Below, one piece after another: positions 46,721 through 58,192 of a stretch of 64,000 bases of DNA. Location: the NCBI GenBank assembly GCA_902559635.1, contig CACEIY010000001.1, forward strand, positions 57,549 through 121,548, in the 5' to 3' direction. The translations under genes were made by a program, and so were the position numbers. Position 1 is the first letter of the stretch. Every line of letters begins with the position of its first letter. The notes below the pieces were generated by a model. That model saw nothing but the letters and a program-made list of their open reading frames with translations. It ran no database searches and was not told the DNA's origin. Source of the DNA: an uncultured Pelagibacteraceae bacterium. GTDB lineage: Bacteria; Pseudomonadota; Alphaproteobacteria; Pelagibacterales; Pelagibacteraceae.

Positions 46721-49441
46721 CTATTTGCAATTAGGTCTTTCACATGGTGAAGTTCTTATTTTCCAACATATTGAACATTTGTCCCCTTTCGCTTTACTAG
46801 TCTCAACAACGACTTCATCTAAATTACTATTTTCTATTTTTGCTGATGAAGTTATACAAAGCTCAGATAAATCAATACCTTTTAAAATATTTTGATTTTC
46901 TTTATTTAATCTAATTATTAAAGCAGCTTCTAAACTAGACCCAATTTCCTTATTAGCCCTTTTTTGTTCAATACTTAAATTACACACATCTCTTATTTTA
47001 AGTAATCTCTCCCATTTTAAGTTTAATTCTGGATTTTCAAACTTTTTTGGGAAACTTAAAAATCTTTCTAAATGAATACTTTTTTTATTTTTTGAAACAA
47101 GCTGATAGATTTCTTCAGTAGTAAAAGATAAAATTGGTGCAAACCATTTTAATAATGAGTCCAGAATAATATTTAACAAAATTAGTGTTGATTTTCTTTT
47201 TTCAGATTCTTTAGAGTCACAATACAAAGTGTCTTTTCTAATATCAAAATAAAAAGCCGACAGGTCCACTGTGCAAAAATTTAGCAATTCTTTATAAAGA
47301 TTATGAAAATCATAATTCTTAAAATACTTATCAAAGTTTAAATTAAGGGTATAAATTTTATGAAGCATAAATTGCTCAAGCTCTGGTAATTTTTTAACTT
47401 CTAATTTGGATAGATCATTACTTTCGAAAGAATCATTTAAATTGCCAAGTAAATATCTAAATGTATTTCTTATTTTTCTATAAGATTCAGCATGTTGATC
47501 TAATATAGAATAATCAATTCGTAAGTCCTCAGCATAATTGGATGAGGCAACCCAAATTCTAAGTATGTCAGCACCATATTTTTTCAAGATATCCTCAGGC
47601 GCGATTACATTGCCTAATGATTTTGACATTTTTAAACCTTTTCCATCAACAACAAAACCATGGGAAAGGATGGTTTCAAAGGGTGCTCTATCTCTTGTCC
47701 CACAAGACTCTAATAAGGAAGAATGAAACCAACCTCTGTGTTGATCAGAACCTTCTAAATACATTGAAGCAGGCCATTTTAAATCTTTTCTTTTTTCCAA
47801 TACAAAAGAGTGAGTTGATCCACTATCAAACCATACCTCAACAATATCACTGAGTTTTTCATAATCTTCAGCTTTATATTTATTTCCTAAAAACTTTTGA
47901 GGATCATCTGAAAACCAACAGTCTGAACCCTCCTTTTCATAGATTTTAGCAATATTTTCAAAAATATTATCATCTACTAAAATTTCTTTAGTTTTTTTAT
48001 TTATAAAAATAGGCAATGGAACCCCCCAAACTCTTTGTCTTGAAACACACCAGTCAGGTCGTGTTTCAATCATTGATTTTAATCTTTCTTTACCTTTGCT
48101 AGGATAAAAGGTGGTTTCATTAATTGCTTTTAAAGCTTTAGTTCTAAGTTTATGACTATCCATAGAAATAAACCATTGTGGTGTTGCTCTATGAACTAAC
48201 GGTGCCTTTGACCTCCATGAATGTGGATAAGAGTGTATCAATTCACCGTTTGATAAAAGTTTTTTTTGTTCTTTAAGTTTTTCTATAACAATTGGATTAG
48301 ATTTAAAAATATGAGTTCCTTCAAATAAAGCTACATTATTTGTATACTTTCCATCTCCATCTACTGTCTCAATGGCTTTTATACCATTGTTTAAACAAAG
48401 ATTAAAATCATCTGGACCATGACTTGGAGCACAATGAACTATGCCTGTACCTTGTTCAGTAGTAACAAATCGAGCTTCTAACATAGGAATTTCGTAATCA
48501 TAACCTAATTCAAAAAAAGGATGTTTGCATATAGTTCCTTTTAGTTCTTTACCTTTAAATTTTTTTAGTTTTTTAATATCTTTAATTTCACAATCTTTTA
48601 ATACAGATTCTAACAATGCTTCTGCTAAAACAATTCTTTTATCTTTAAAATTTCCCTCATCTTTAATTTCAATAACTAGATAATCTAAACTCTCATTATA
48701 AGCTAAAGCTCTATTAGCTGGAATAGTCCAAGGTGTTGTTGTCCAAATTATTATATCACTTTCATTTAGTTCTTTAATGTTTGAAGATTTAACAGGAAAA
48801 GATGCATAAATAGTATCTGACTTGTGATCTTGATATTCTACTTCTGCATCTGCTAATGCTGTTTTCTCAACAGTAGACCATAAAACAGGCTTAAAGCCCC
48901 TATATAAACTTCCCTCTTTTAAAAACTTTCCTAACTCTCTTACAATTTGAGCCTCAGCATCGTAGCTCATTGTAGAATAATAATTTTCCCAATCCCCTAC
49001 TACTCCTAACCTTTTAAATTGGTCCCTATGAACATCTATCCATTTCTCAGCAAAAGCTCTGCATTCTTTTCTGAATTCAACAATTGGTACTTCGTTTTTA
49101 TTTTTTTTATTTTTTTTATATTGTTCTTCAATTTTCCATTCTATTGGTAATCCGTGACAATCCCATCCTGGAACATACACAGAATCTTTACCATCCATTT
49201 GATGAAATTTTACAATAATATCTTTTAAAATTTTATTAAGAGCTGTTCCCATATGTATATTACCATTTGCATATGGAGGACCATCATGAAGAACAAACTT
49301 TTCTTGTCCTTTTCTTGAATTTCTTAATTCTTTATATAAGCCGATTTTATCCCAGGACTTTAATATTTCAGGCTCTTTAGTAGGTAGATTGGCTTTCATA
49401 GAAAAAGCTGTTTTAGGTAAGTTTATTTGAGATTTGCTCAT
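46721..49441 (-). CDS. ileS: Isoleucyl-tRNA synthetase
   Basis: HDGPPYANGNIHMGTALNKILKD, GWDCHGLPIEWK, KMSKSLGNV; C-terminal KCSICWKIRTSPCERPNC. Confidence 0.98.
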   Translation of the reverse strand: MSKSQINLPKTAFSMKANLPTKEPEILKSWDKIGLYKELRNSRKGQEKFVLHDGPPYANGNIHMGTALNKILKDIIVKFHQMDGKDSVYVPGWDCHGLPIEWKIEEQYKKNKKNKNEVPIVEFRKECRAFAEKWIDVHRDQFKRLGVVGDWENYYSTMSYDAEAQIVRELGKFLKEGSLYRGFKPVLWSTVEKTALADAEVEYQDHKSDTIYASFPVKSSNIKELNESDIIIWTTTPWTIPANRALAYNESLDYLVIEIKDEGNFKDKRIVLAEALLESVLKDCEIKDIKKLKKFKGKELKGTICKHPFFELGYDYEIPMLEARFVTTEQGTGIVHCAPSHGPDDFNLCLNNGIKAIETVDGDGKYTNNVALFEGTHIFKSNPIVIEKLKEQKKLLSNGELIHSYPHSWRSKAPLVHRATPQWFISMDSHKLRTKALKAINETTFYPSKGKERLKSMIETRPDWCVSRQRVWGVPLPIFINKKTKEILVDDNIFENIAKIYEKEGSDCWFSDDPQKFLGNKYKAEDYEKLSDIVEVWFDSGSTHSFVLEKRKDLKWPASMYLEGSDQHRGWFHSSLLESCGTRDRAPFETILSHGFVVDGKGLKMSKSLGNVIAPEDILKKYGADILRIWVASSNYAEDLRIDYSILDQHAESYRKIRNTFRYLLGNLNDSFESNDLSKLEVKKLPELEQFMLHKIYTLNLNFDKYFKNYDFHNLYKELLNFCTVDLSAFYFDIRKDTLYCDSKESEKRKSTLILLNIILDSLLKWFAPILSFTTEEIYQLVSKNKKSIHLERFLSFPKKFENPELNLKWERLLKIRDVCNLSIEQKRANKEIGSSLEAALIIRLNKENQNILKGIDLSELCITSSAKIENSNLDEVVVETSKAKGDKCSICWKIRTSPCERPNCK

Positions 49442-50370
49442 TATACTTTCTTAGCAATTAATAAATCATTTTTAATTTGTTTTTTTAATTGTTCGGCGTT
49501 TTTAAATTTTTTTTCTTTTCTTATAAATTTTAAAAACTCTACTGTTAAATACTTATTATAAAGATTTCCAGAAAAATTAAATAAGTGAACTTCTAAAAGT
49601 AATTTCTTCTGATTAAAAGTAGGTCTGTAACCTAAATTTGCTATACCCTTGATCCAAGTATTGCTATTTTTTTTTGTAGCCTTAACTGCGTAGACTCCCG
49701 GTTTTGCTAGAACATATTCTTTTATATCTAAGTTGCATGTTGGAAATCCAATTTTCTTACCTAACTTCCTTCCTTTTTCTACTTTTCCAATAATGCTCCA
49801 ATTTCTTTTTAAGTACTTATTTGCTATTTCTAAATTTCCTTTACGCAAAAGATTTCTAATTAAAGAAGATGATATAACTTTCTTTTTTATCTTTTTTGGT
49901 TCTGATTTTATTATTTTATAGTCATATTTGTTTTCAAAATTAATAAGTTGAGAAACATTGCCTTCTCTTTTATTTCCATATCTAAAATTATTACTTACAA
50001 AAACAAATTTTGCTTTTAGCTTTTTGTGAATAACATTTTTAATAAAGTCTAGAGATTTTATTTTAGAAAAACTTTTATCAAATTTTTTATTGATTATAAA
50101 ATCAACACTTAAATTTTTTAATAAGTGGTATTTTTGATCGAGATTTGAAATTCTAAAATTTTTTAATTTTTTATTAAAAAACATTTTTGGCATTGGTTCA
50201 AAAGTTAAAACTCCAATTTTCAATTTAAATTTTTTTTTATATTTTTTTGCAAGTTTAAATAGTTTTCTATGACCTATATGAACACCATCAAAATTACCAA
50301 TTAGGATAATTGAATTTTTATGTCTTTGTTTTATATTGAAATGTTTATATACAAAATTTGATTTTACCAT
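49441..50370 (-). CDS. ribF: Bifunctional riboflavin kinase/FAD synthetase
   Basis: ILIGNFDGVHIGHRKLF, SSSLIRNLLRKGNLE, GRKLGKKIGFPTCNLD, KPGVYAVK. Confidence 0.94.
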   Translation of the reverse strand: MVKSNFVYKHFNIKQRHKNSIILIGNFDGVHIGHRKLFKLAKKYKKKFKLKIGVLTFEPMPKMFFNKKLKNFRISNLDQKYHLLKNLSVDFIINKKFDKSFSKIKSLDFIKNVIHKKLKAKFVFVSNNFRYGNKREGNVSQLINFENKYDYKIIKSEPKKIKKKVISSSLIRNLLRKGNLEIANKYLKRNWSIIGKVEKGRKLGKKIGFPTCNLDIKEYVLAKPGVYAVKATKKNSNTWIKGIANLGYRPTFNQKKLLLEVHLFNFSGNLYNKYLTVEFLKFIRKEKKFKNAEQLKKQIKNDLLIAKKV

Positions 50371-51182
50371 TTTAGCTCTGATTGTGTATAATTACAAATT
50401 GCTTCATAATTTTTCGAAATCTGATCCAGACCTTCTTTTTCTATTTCATTTTTATGAATACCGTTACTTACTAATAACGAATCATAATTTAAAAGATTAG
50501 CACCTTTAATGTCAGTATTTAAATTATCTCCTATACAAAGAATTTTTTTATTTTTATTATTAATTGATTGATTATAAACTTCAGGATAAGGCTTTCCAAA
50601 ATAGACGACTTCACCACCAAGTTTTTCAAAAACCATAGCTACAGAACCTGCACACAATTCTCTTTTACTTCCCTTGTCAACTATCAAATCAGGGTTTGTA
50701 CAAATCATTTTTTTGTCTAGTTTTTCTTCCAACAATTTTTTATAAAATTTTAAATCTTTATCATGTTCATCAAACAAACCAGTGCACAATATATATTCAA
50801 TTTTTTCTAAATTTTCAGATTTCATATCTTCAAAATCTTTAAATAAATCAAAATCTCTAGGAGGACCTATATGATAAAATTTTTGATTTAAAAAATTATT
50901 TCTTAAATAATTTAATGCAGCCTCTCCTGAGGTAAAAACATGATCACGTATTTCTTTTTTTAAACCCATTTTTTCCAAAAAAATTTTTACTGGCTCACTT
51001 GGTCTTGGTGCGTTTGTTAACAAAACATAATCTTTTTTAATTTTTGATAACTCATCAAGTACATTAATGGCTTCTTTATGTAATGAAATTCCATTATGAA
51101 CTACTCCCCATAAATCTATATAAAATAAGCTGTAATTTTCTGCTATAGAGCTCAGTCCTGCTTGATCTAAATTTTTAGTCAT
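50364..51182 (-). CDS. HAD-family hydrolase (NagD-like)
   Basis: YSLFYIDLWGVVHNGISLH, LLTNAPRP, YFGKPYPEVYN, CIGDNLNTDIKGANLL. Confidence 0.88.
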   Translation of the reverse strand: MTKNLDQAGLSSIAENYSLFYIDLWGVVHNGISLHKEAINVLDELSKIKKDYVLLTNAPRPSEPVKIFLEKMGLKKEIRDHVFTSGEAALNYLRNNFLNQKFYHIGPPRDFDLFKDFEDMKSENLEKIEYILCTGLFDEHDKDLKFYKKLLEEKLDKKMICTNPDLIVDKGSKRELCAGSVAMVFEKLGGEVVYFGKPYPEVYNQSINNKNKKILCIGDNLNTDIKGANLLNYDSLLVSNGIHKNEIEKEGLDQISKNYEAICNYTQSELKW

Positions 51183-51248
51183 AAAACAATCTATAAACCA
51201 TTAAACCCCTTATTTCCTATATTTTTTAACAGTAATTTAAGAGACCAT

Positions 51249-51276
51249 CTTGAAATAGTTATCCTAATATCTATAT
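51249..51276 (+). promoter_or_regulatory. Candidate heat-shock (RpoH-like) promoter upstream of groESL
   Basis: CTTGAAA (51249-51255) followed by TCTATAT (51270-51276). Confidence 0.5.
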
Positions 51277-51303
51277 GAAGTGCATACTTATAAGGAGAAT
51301 TTT

Positions 51304-51594
51304 ATGAAATTTAGACCGTTACACGATAGAGTTTTAATAGAAGTTTTAGACAGTAATGAAAAAACTTCTGGTGGCATAATCATCCCAGATACTGCACAAG
51401 AAAAACCTCAGGAAGGTAAAGTTGTTGCAGTTGGAGGTGGTGCAAAAACAGAAGATGGGAAAAAAATTCCAATGGATGTTAAAGTTGGTGACAAGGTTTT
51501 ATTTGGCAAATGGTCAGGAACTGAAGTCAAAATTGATGGTAAAGAATACAGCATAATGAAAGAGTCTGACATTATGGGTATCTCAAGCAAATAA
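51304..51594 (+). CDS. groS: Co-chaperonin GroES
   Basis: [52 protein letters not shown]. Confidence 0.98.
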   Translation: MKFRPLHDRVLIEVLDSNEKTSGGIIIPDTAQEKPQEGKVVAVGGGAKTEDGKKIPMDVKVGDKVLFGKWSGTEVKIDGKEYSIMKESDIMGISSK

Positions 51595-51604
51595 TTTAAT
51601 TTAA

Positions 51605-53278
<1,674 letters not shown>

Positions 53279-53302
53279 TCGTTCTCACTCATTTAAAAAT
53301 TC

Positions 53303-53333
53303 AAAAAGGGCAGTTTTTACTGCCCTTTTTTTT
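53303..53333. terminator. Bidirectional intrinsic terminator after groEL
   Basis: AAAAAGGGCAGT-TTTT-ACTGCCCTTTTTTTT: perfect 12-bp stem, T-tract on + and A-tract on the other side. Confidence 0.92.
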
Positions 53334-54084
53334 ATTTTAAAAATGTTTTGGGCACTTTTTTACTGTAACGATATTTGTCAAAAAAATATTTTCCTTCTTT
53401 TCTTATTAATTTTACATCATCATCATCAAGTTTAAGTTTATGTTTTATTTTGGAATTTATGCTTAAGCTTTTTAATTTAATTTTTTTAAATTTAATTTTT
53501 TCATTATCTAATGACAAAATACCTTTTAATTTTTTAATATTCTTTTCCATATTTTCATACTTATAAATATGAACTTTATGTTTATTACTATAAATGATAT
53601 CTTTCATCCAACTAAACCAATATGAACATTGAAATCTTAAAAAAAGTTTAAATAAATGATTAATCTCTTTTTTATTTAATTTATTTAAATCACTTATATC
53701 TAAAATTTTTTCATAATATAAATACCACCAAAAATAACTTACTATCCATTGATATGGGTTTCGAACAATAGCAAAAATATAATATTCATTGAGATTCAAT
53801 TTAATTTTATCTTCTAAAACTTTTAAACTTGAATGATCGTTTAAAATTATTTTTTTAGAGAATCTGAGTCTTTTAAAATTTTTTAAAGTAAATTTAATTT
53901 TTTTATACTCATAATTTTGTTTAATAAGTAAATTTAATTTTTTTTTTAATTTTTCTTCATTAAGTAATAAGCCTGTTATAGTGTCTTTTTTTCCACAAAA
54001 TTGTGATAAGTAAAATTCTATTGAACTGCCAGCGGTTTTAGCTGTTTTTAAAAAAATAAAATTATTTTTTTTTGAAATTATCAT
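53332..54084 (-). CDS. Sulfotransferase family protein
   Basis: NNFIFLKTAKTAGSSIEFYL (5'-PSB-like motif), YYIFAIVRNPYQWIVSYFWW (3'-PB-like motif). Confidence 0.75.
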   Translation of the reverse strand: MIISKKNNFIFLKTAKTAGSSIEFYLSQFCGKKDTITGLLLNEEKLKKKLNLLIKQNYEYKKIKFTLKNFKRLRFSKKIILNDHSSLKVLEDKIKLNLNEYYIFAIVRNPYQWIVSYFWWYLYYEKILDISDLNKLNKKEINHLFKLFLRFQCSYWFSWMKDIIYSNKHKVHIYKYENMEKNIKKLKGILSLDNEKIKFKKIKLKSLSINSKIKHKLKLDDDDVKLIRKEGKYFFDKYRYSKKVPKTFLK

Positions 54085-54095
54085 TTTAAATTTTT

Positions 54096-54620
54096 TTAAT
54101 AAATCTTAATTTTTTTACTATAAATCTTTTTTAAAATTTTTTTATAATTTGAATACAAATCCTGTTTAGTTGAAGAGTTATTTAAAATCAAATCAGGTTT
54201 TTTTGGTTTAATAAATTTTATATCAACACCAACAACATTCTTAATTTTTCCACTAAATGCTTTTTTGTATAATTTTTTATAATCTCTTTTTCTTAAAATC
54301 TCCATTGGAGTATCTATAAATATTTCAAAATAATTTTTTACATTTTTTCTGCACCAATTTCTAAACCTTTGGGAAGTTATATTTGCAGATACAATCAAAT
54401 TAACTTTTTGATCAGAAACATATTTTACTAATGAAGTAAGTCTTATCGCATTAACATCTCTATCTCTTAGAGTGTATTTAATGTCATCATGAAATATTTT
54501 TCTGAATTCATCTCCATCAAAAAATACAGTATTTTTTTTTTGTTTTTTAAATTTTTTAAAAAAATATTTTCCTAAAGTACTTTTACCACTCGCCGATATG
54601 CCTGTTATCCATATAACCAC
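54096..54620 (-). CDS. Adenylylsulfate kinase-like protein
   Basis: WITGISASGKSTLGKYFFKK, FFDGDEFRKIF, FEIFIDTPMEILRKRDYKKLYKKAFSGKIKNVVGVD, KKPDLIL. Confidence 0.85.
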   Translation of the reverse strand: MVIWITGISASGKSTLGKYFFKKFKKQKKNTVFFDGDEFRKIFHDDIKYTLRDRDVNAIRLTSLVKYVSDQKVNLIVSANITSQRFRNWCRKNVKNYFEIFIDTPMEILRKRDYKKLYKKAFSGKIKNVVGVDIKFIKPKKPDLILNNSSTKQDLYSNYKKILKKIYSKKIKIY

Positions 54621-54635
54621 TAGCTAACTATCTGT

Positions 54636-55454
54636 TTATTTTTTACAAATATATAGAGGGGATCTTTTAATAATTTTAAAATATCCATTCTGTTTAAATT
54701 CTTGGTCATAAATTTTTTTGTAATTTTCATAAAAATCATTAACAAGTTCTATTCCCCTAGGCTCAACACCTGATGCAACAAAACCTTTTAATATTTCCCA
54801 ATCCGTAACTCTGAGCTCTTCTTCTTCTACTTTTTTTTCTGATTTAAAATGATTTTTTAACAATTGATCTGCAATTTCCTCTGTGAAAGAGTCTATAATT
54901 CTGTCGGTCGGAAAATTTTTATCTAAACTTCTCCCAATTTCATACACATTAAGCATATGTTTTTCACTATTAGTTGTAATACTACAAAATGAATTTGAAT
55001 TATTGTTTAAACATTCATTTAAGTTTTTTAAAGCTTTGTTTTTATCTTCTGCATGATAAAGAACATTATGACACAAAACCATATCAAACTGCCCCTTAAA
55101 CTTTTCTAAATTTTCTACATCTGCCACTTCATATTTTTTTTTAGCAATTAAATCATTTGTATTTGATTTTGCTTTCTCCACCATTGCTTCAGAGAAATCA
55201 GTAAATACAATATCAAATTTATATTTTTTCATTTTTTCTAAATTTTTTTTCCAAAAAACTGATGTGCCACATCCAACATCTAAAACTTTTATTTCTTGAC
55301 CATCAAAACCACTTAAATCATATTGATCAAAAATCCACTCATGAAAGCCAATCTTATTTTTTGTAAATTGATGAATTTTAATTCTTGCTTCTAAATATTG
55401 TGTAGATTTGTATTGTTTTTCTTTAAGATATTCTTTTGAAATTTCTTCTGGCAT
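54636..55454 (-). CDS. Class I SAM-dependent methyltransferase
   Basis: VLDVGCGTSVFWKKNL, DIVFTDFSEAMVEKAK, FDMVLCHNVLYHAED. Confidence 0.9.
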   Translation of the reverse strand: MPEEISKEYLKEKQYKSTQYLEARIKIHQFTKNKIGFHEWIFDQYDLSGFDGQEIKVLDVGCGTSVFWKKNLEKMKKYKFDIVFTDFSEAMVEKAKSNTNDLIAKKKYEVADVENLEKFKGQFDMVLCHNVLYHAEDKNKALKNLNECLNNNSNSFCSITTNSEKHMLNVYEIGRSLDKNFPTDRIIDSFTEEIADQLLKNHFKSEKKVEEEELRVTDWEILKGFVASGVEPRGIELVNDFYENYKKIYDQEFKQNGYFKIIKRSPLYICKK

Positions 55455-56059
55455 TATATTGAAAATATCCTTTCTATATTATTATTGTCTCTTTTCATTT
55501 CAATAAAATTATTATCTGCATCATAATTAAGCATATATATATCTGGCATTGTCATTTTTTTCCAATCATTAAAACCAAATTTTATTTTAAAGAAAAACTT
55601 AAGTATAATTCCAATTAATACTCCATGTGTAATAACTATTATATCTTCATTTCCACTTTTAAATTTTTCAAAAACTTCATTAAGAAAAGGTTTGATTTTA
55701 TTAAAATGATCTAAATGTGAAATGCCATTGCCAACTTGAAAAGACTCGTCCTCCCACATTTTTTCTATAATTTGATGCTTAGACATTTTATCATCTTTTG
55801 GCATATGGATTTCCTCTAAATTAGAAGTAGTAATAGCTTTATTATCGCTTGTTTCTTCTAAAAATGGTTCAATAGTTTGGACCGCTCTTTTAAATGGACT
55901 GCTATAAACCTTAGTATTTTTTAAACCCAAATCAATTAATTTTTTTTTCAAAGAACCAGCTTGTATAATTCCATCCTCATCTAATTCTCTCTCATGATCT
56001 TGACCAGCCATTGCTGCTTTACCATGTCTTATAAAGATTATTTTTTTTATTTTTTCCAT
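55454..56059 (-). CDS. Histidine phosphatase (SixA/phosphoglycerate mutase-like)
   Basis: IIFIRHGKAAMAGQDHERELDEDG, YSSPFKRAVQTIEPFL, VITHGVLIGIIL. Confidence 0.9.
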   Translation of the reverse strand: MEKIKKIIFIRHGKAAMAGQDHERELDEDGIIQAGSLKKKLIDLGLKNTKVYSSPFKRAVQTIEPFLEETSDNKAITTSNLEEIHMPKDDKMSKHQIIEKMWEDESFQVGNGISHLDHFNKIKPFLNEVFEKFKSGNEDIIVITHGVLIGIILKFFFKIKFGFNDWKKMTMPDIYMLNYDADNNFIEMKRDNNNIERIFSI

Positions 56060-56162
56060 GAAAAATTAATAAATCCTTTTAAAGATTTCTTTCAAATATT
56101 CAAGCAATTTAATAATATCAAAATAGATAATTAAATTTAATTTTAAATACTAAAATAGAAAT

Positions 56163-56279
56163 ATGTCAAAAAGATATAGTGGAAAATCTTTTAAGGATTC
56201 AAGTGTAAATAAAAAACCAAAATTAAGCCTTAAAGAAAAAAGAAGATTAAAAAAAGAAAAGGCAAAAAAATCAAAATAA
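56163..56279 (+). CDS. Very small basic protein (38 aa)
   Basis: MSKRYSGKSFKDSSVNKKPKLSLKEKRRLKKEKAKKSK; unlisted in ORF track because short. Confidence 0.4.
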   Translation: MSKRYSGKSFKDSSVNKKPKLSLKEKRRLKKEKAKKSK

Positions 56280-56365
56280 AAACATAATTTTTACAAATTC
56301 TTAATATTTATTAAGCATTTTTAAAGTTTTCAAAAAAAAAAATTACTGTATAAGAGCCGGAATTT

Positions 56366-58192
56366 ATGAATAAAGATATAATAAATATCACAATTATAGC
56401 CCATGTTGACCATGGCAAAACAACATTAATAGACAATCTAATGAAACAAAGTGGTTCATTCAGAGAAAATGAGGTTGTAGATGAAAGACTAATGGATTCT
56501 GGAGAACTAGAAAAGGAAAGAGGTATAACGATTTTAGCTAAACCTGCCTCAATAAAATGGAAAAATTCTAGAATTAACATTATAGATACTCCGGGTCACA
56601 GAGATTTTGCAGCCGAAGTGGAAAGAGTATTAAGTATGGCTGATGGAGCTCTTTTGTTAATAGATTCTGTTGAAGGAGTAATGCCTCAAACAAAATTTGT
56701 TTTGGCTAAAGCTTTAAAACAAGGTCTAAAACCAATCGTTGTAATTAATAAATTAGATAAAACTGATCAAAGAGCAAACGAAGTTTTAGATGAAACTTTT
56801 GATTTATTTGTAAGTTTAGAAGCTAATGAAGAGCAATTAGATTTTCCAGTTTTATACGCTAGTGGAAGATCTGGATGGGCTGATAAAGAAGTTGATGGTT
56901 CAAGAAAAAATTTAAACGCTTTGCTAGATAAAATTATTGATCATGTGAAACCAGCTGAGTTAGATAAGACAAAACCTTTTGCAATGCTTTCTACTCTTCT
57001 TTATGCAGATAGTTTTCTGGGTAGAAGTTTGGTAGGAAGAATAGCTCAAGGAACTGCAAAAGCCAATCAGACAATTAAAGCAATTAATTTAAAAGGTGAA
57101 AAAGTTGATGAAGGAAGACTTACAAAAATTTTCAGGTATGAAGGGACAAAAAAAGTTCCAATTGAAGTTGGTGAAGCTGGAGATATTGTTGTGGTTGCAG
57201 GTTTAGAAAAAGCTAATGTTGCAGATACTATTTGTGATCTTGAAGTAAATGATCCAATTGAAGCTACACCAATTGATCCACCTACTATGTCAATTAAAAT
57301 TACGGTCAATACTTCCCCTTTAGCCGGTACTGAAGGTAAAAAATTAACAAGCACACAAATTAAGGATAGATTAGTTCAAGAAGCACAAAATAATGTGGGT
57401 ATTACATTCAAAGGAAATGAAGGAAATGATTCTTTTGTAGTTAGTGGCCGAGGTGAATTAATGTTGGAAATTTTACTAACTCAAATGAGAAGAGAGGGTT
57501 TTGAAATGACAGTAAGTCCTCCTAAAGTTTTATATAAAAAAGATGAAAATGGAAACAAACTAGAACCAATAGAAGAAATTACAATGGATATAGATGAAGA
57601 GTACTCTTCAAAAATAATTGACTCTATGAATAAAAGAAAAGGTAAATTGATAGAATTAAAGGACACCGGTAAAAATAAAAAAAGATTAATTTTTCATGCT
57701 CCAACTAGAGGTTTAATGGGATACACAAGTAGATTTTTAACATTTACAAAGGGTAACGGTGTAATAAATAAAATTTTTCATGACTATGGTCCTTTTAAAG
57801 GTGAAATGGAGGGAAGAAAAAATGGTGCATTAATTTCTATGGAAAAAGGTAAAGCTGTAGCATTCGCAATATTTAATTTACAGGCTAGAGGTGAAATGTT
57901 TATTACTCACAATGATCCTGTTTATCCTGGAATGATTGTTGGCTTATCCCCAAAACCTGGTGATATGATTATTAATGTTATGAAGGGAAAAAAACTAACT
58001 AACATGAGAACACAAGGTACAGATGAAAACGTTGTTCTTACTCCAGTTAGAAAAATGTCAATTGCAGAACAATTAAGTATTTTAAATACAGATGAAGCAC
58101 TTGAAATTACACCAGAATCATGCAGATTAAGAAAGGCTATTCTTGATCCTCATGAAAGAAAAAAAAGTGAAAAATCTGGAGCTGCTGCTTAG
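56366..58192 (+). CDS. typA: Translational GTPase TypA/BipA
   Basis: NITIIAHVDHGKTTLIDNLMKQSG, DTPGHRDFAAEVERVLSMADG, SGRGELMLEILLTQMRREGFE. Confidence 0.97.
   Translation: MNKDIINITIIAHVDHGKTTLIDNLMKQSGSFRENEVVDERLMDSGELEKERGITILAKPASIKWKNSRINIIDTPGHRDFAAEVERVLSMADGALLLIDSVEGVMPQTKFVLAKALKQGLKPIVVINKLDKTDQRANEVLDETFDLFVSLEANEEQLDFPVLYASGRSGWADKEVDGSRKNLNALLDKIIDHVKPAELDKTKPFAMLSTLLYADSFLGRSLVGRIAQGTAKANQTIKAINLKGEKVDEGRLTKIFRYEGTKKVPIEVGEAGDIVVVAGLEKANVADTICDLEVNDPIEATPIDPPTMSIKITVNTSPLAGTEGKKLTSTQIKDRLVQEAQNNVGITFKGNEGNDSFVVSGRGELMLEILLTQMRREGFEMTVSPPKVLYKKDENGNKLEPIEEITMDIDEEYSSKIIDSMNKRKGKLIELKDTGKNKKRLIFHAPTRGLMGYTSRFLTFTKGNGVINKIFHDYGPFKGEMEGRKNGALISMEKGKAVAFAIFNLQARGEMFITHNDPVYPGMIVGLSPKPGDMIINVMKGKKLTNMRTQGTDENVVLTPVRKMSIAEQLSILNTDEALEITPESCRLRKAILDPHERKKSEKSGAAA

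Noticed and set aside
56300-56315. Palindrome CTTAATA-TT-TATTAAG upstream of typA
   Set aside because: Pure A/T-dominated arms are expected by chance in such AT-rich DNA; no T-tract terminator pattern
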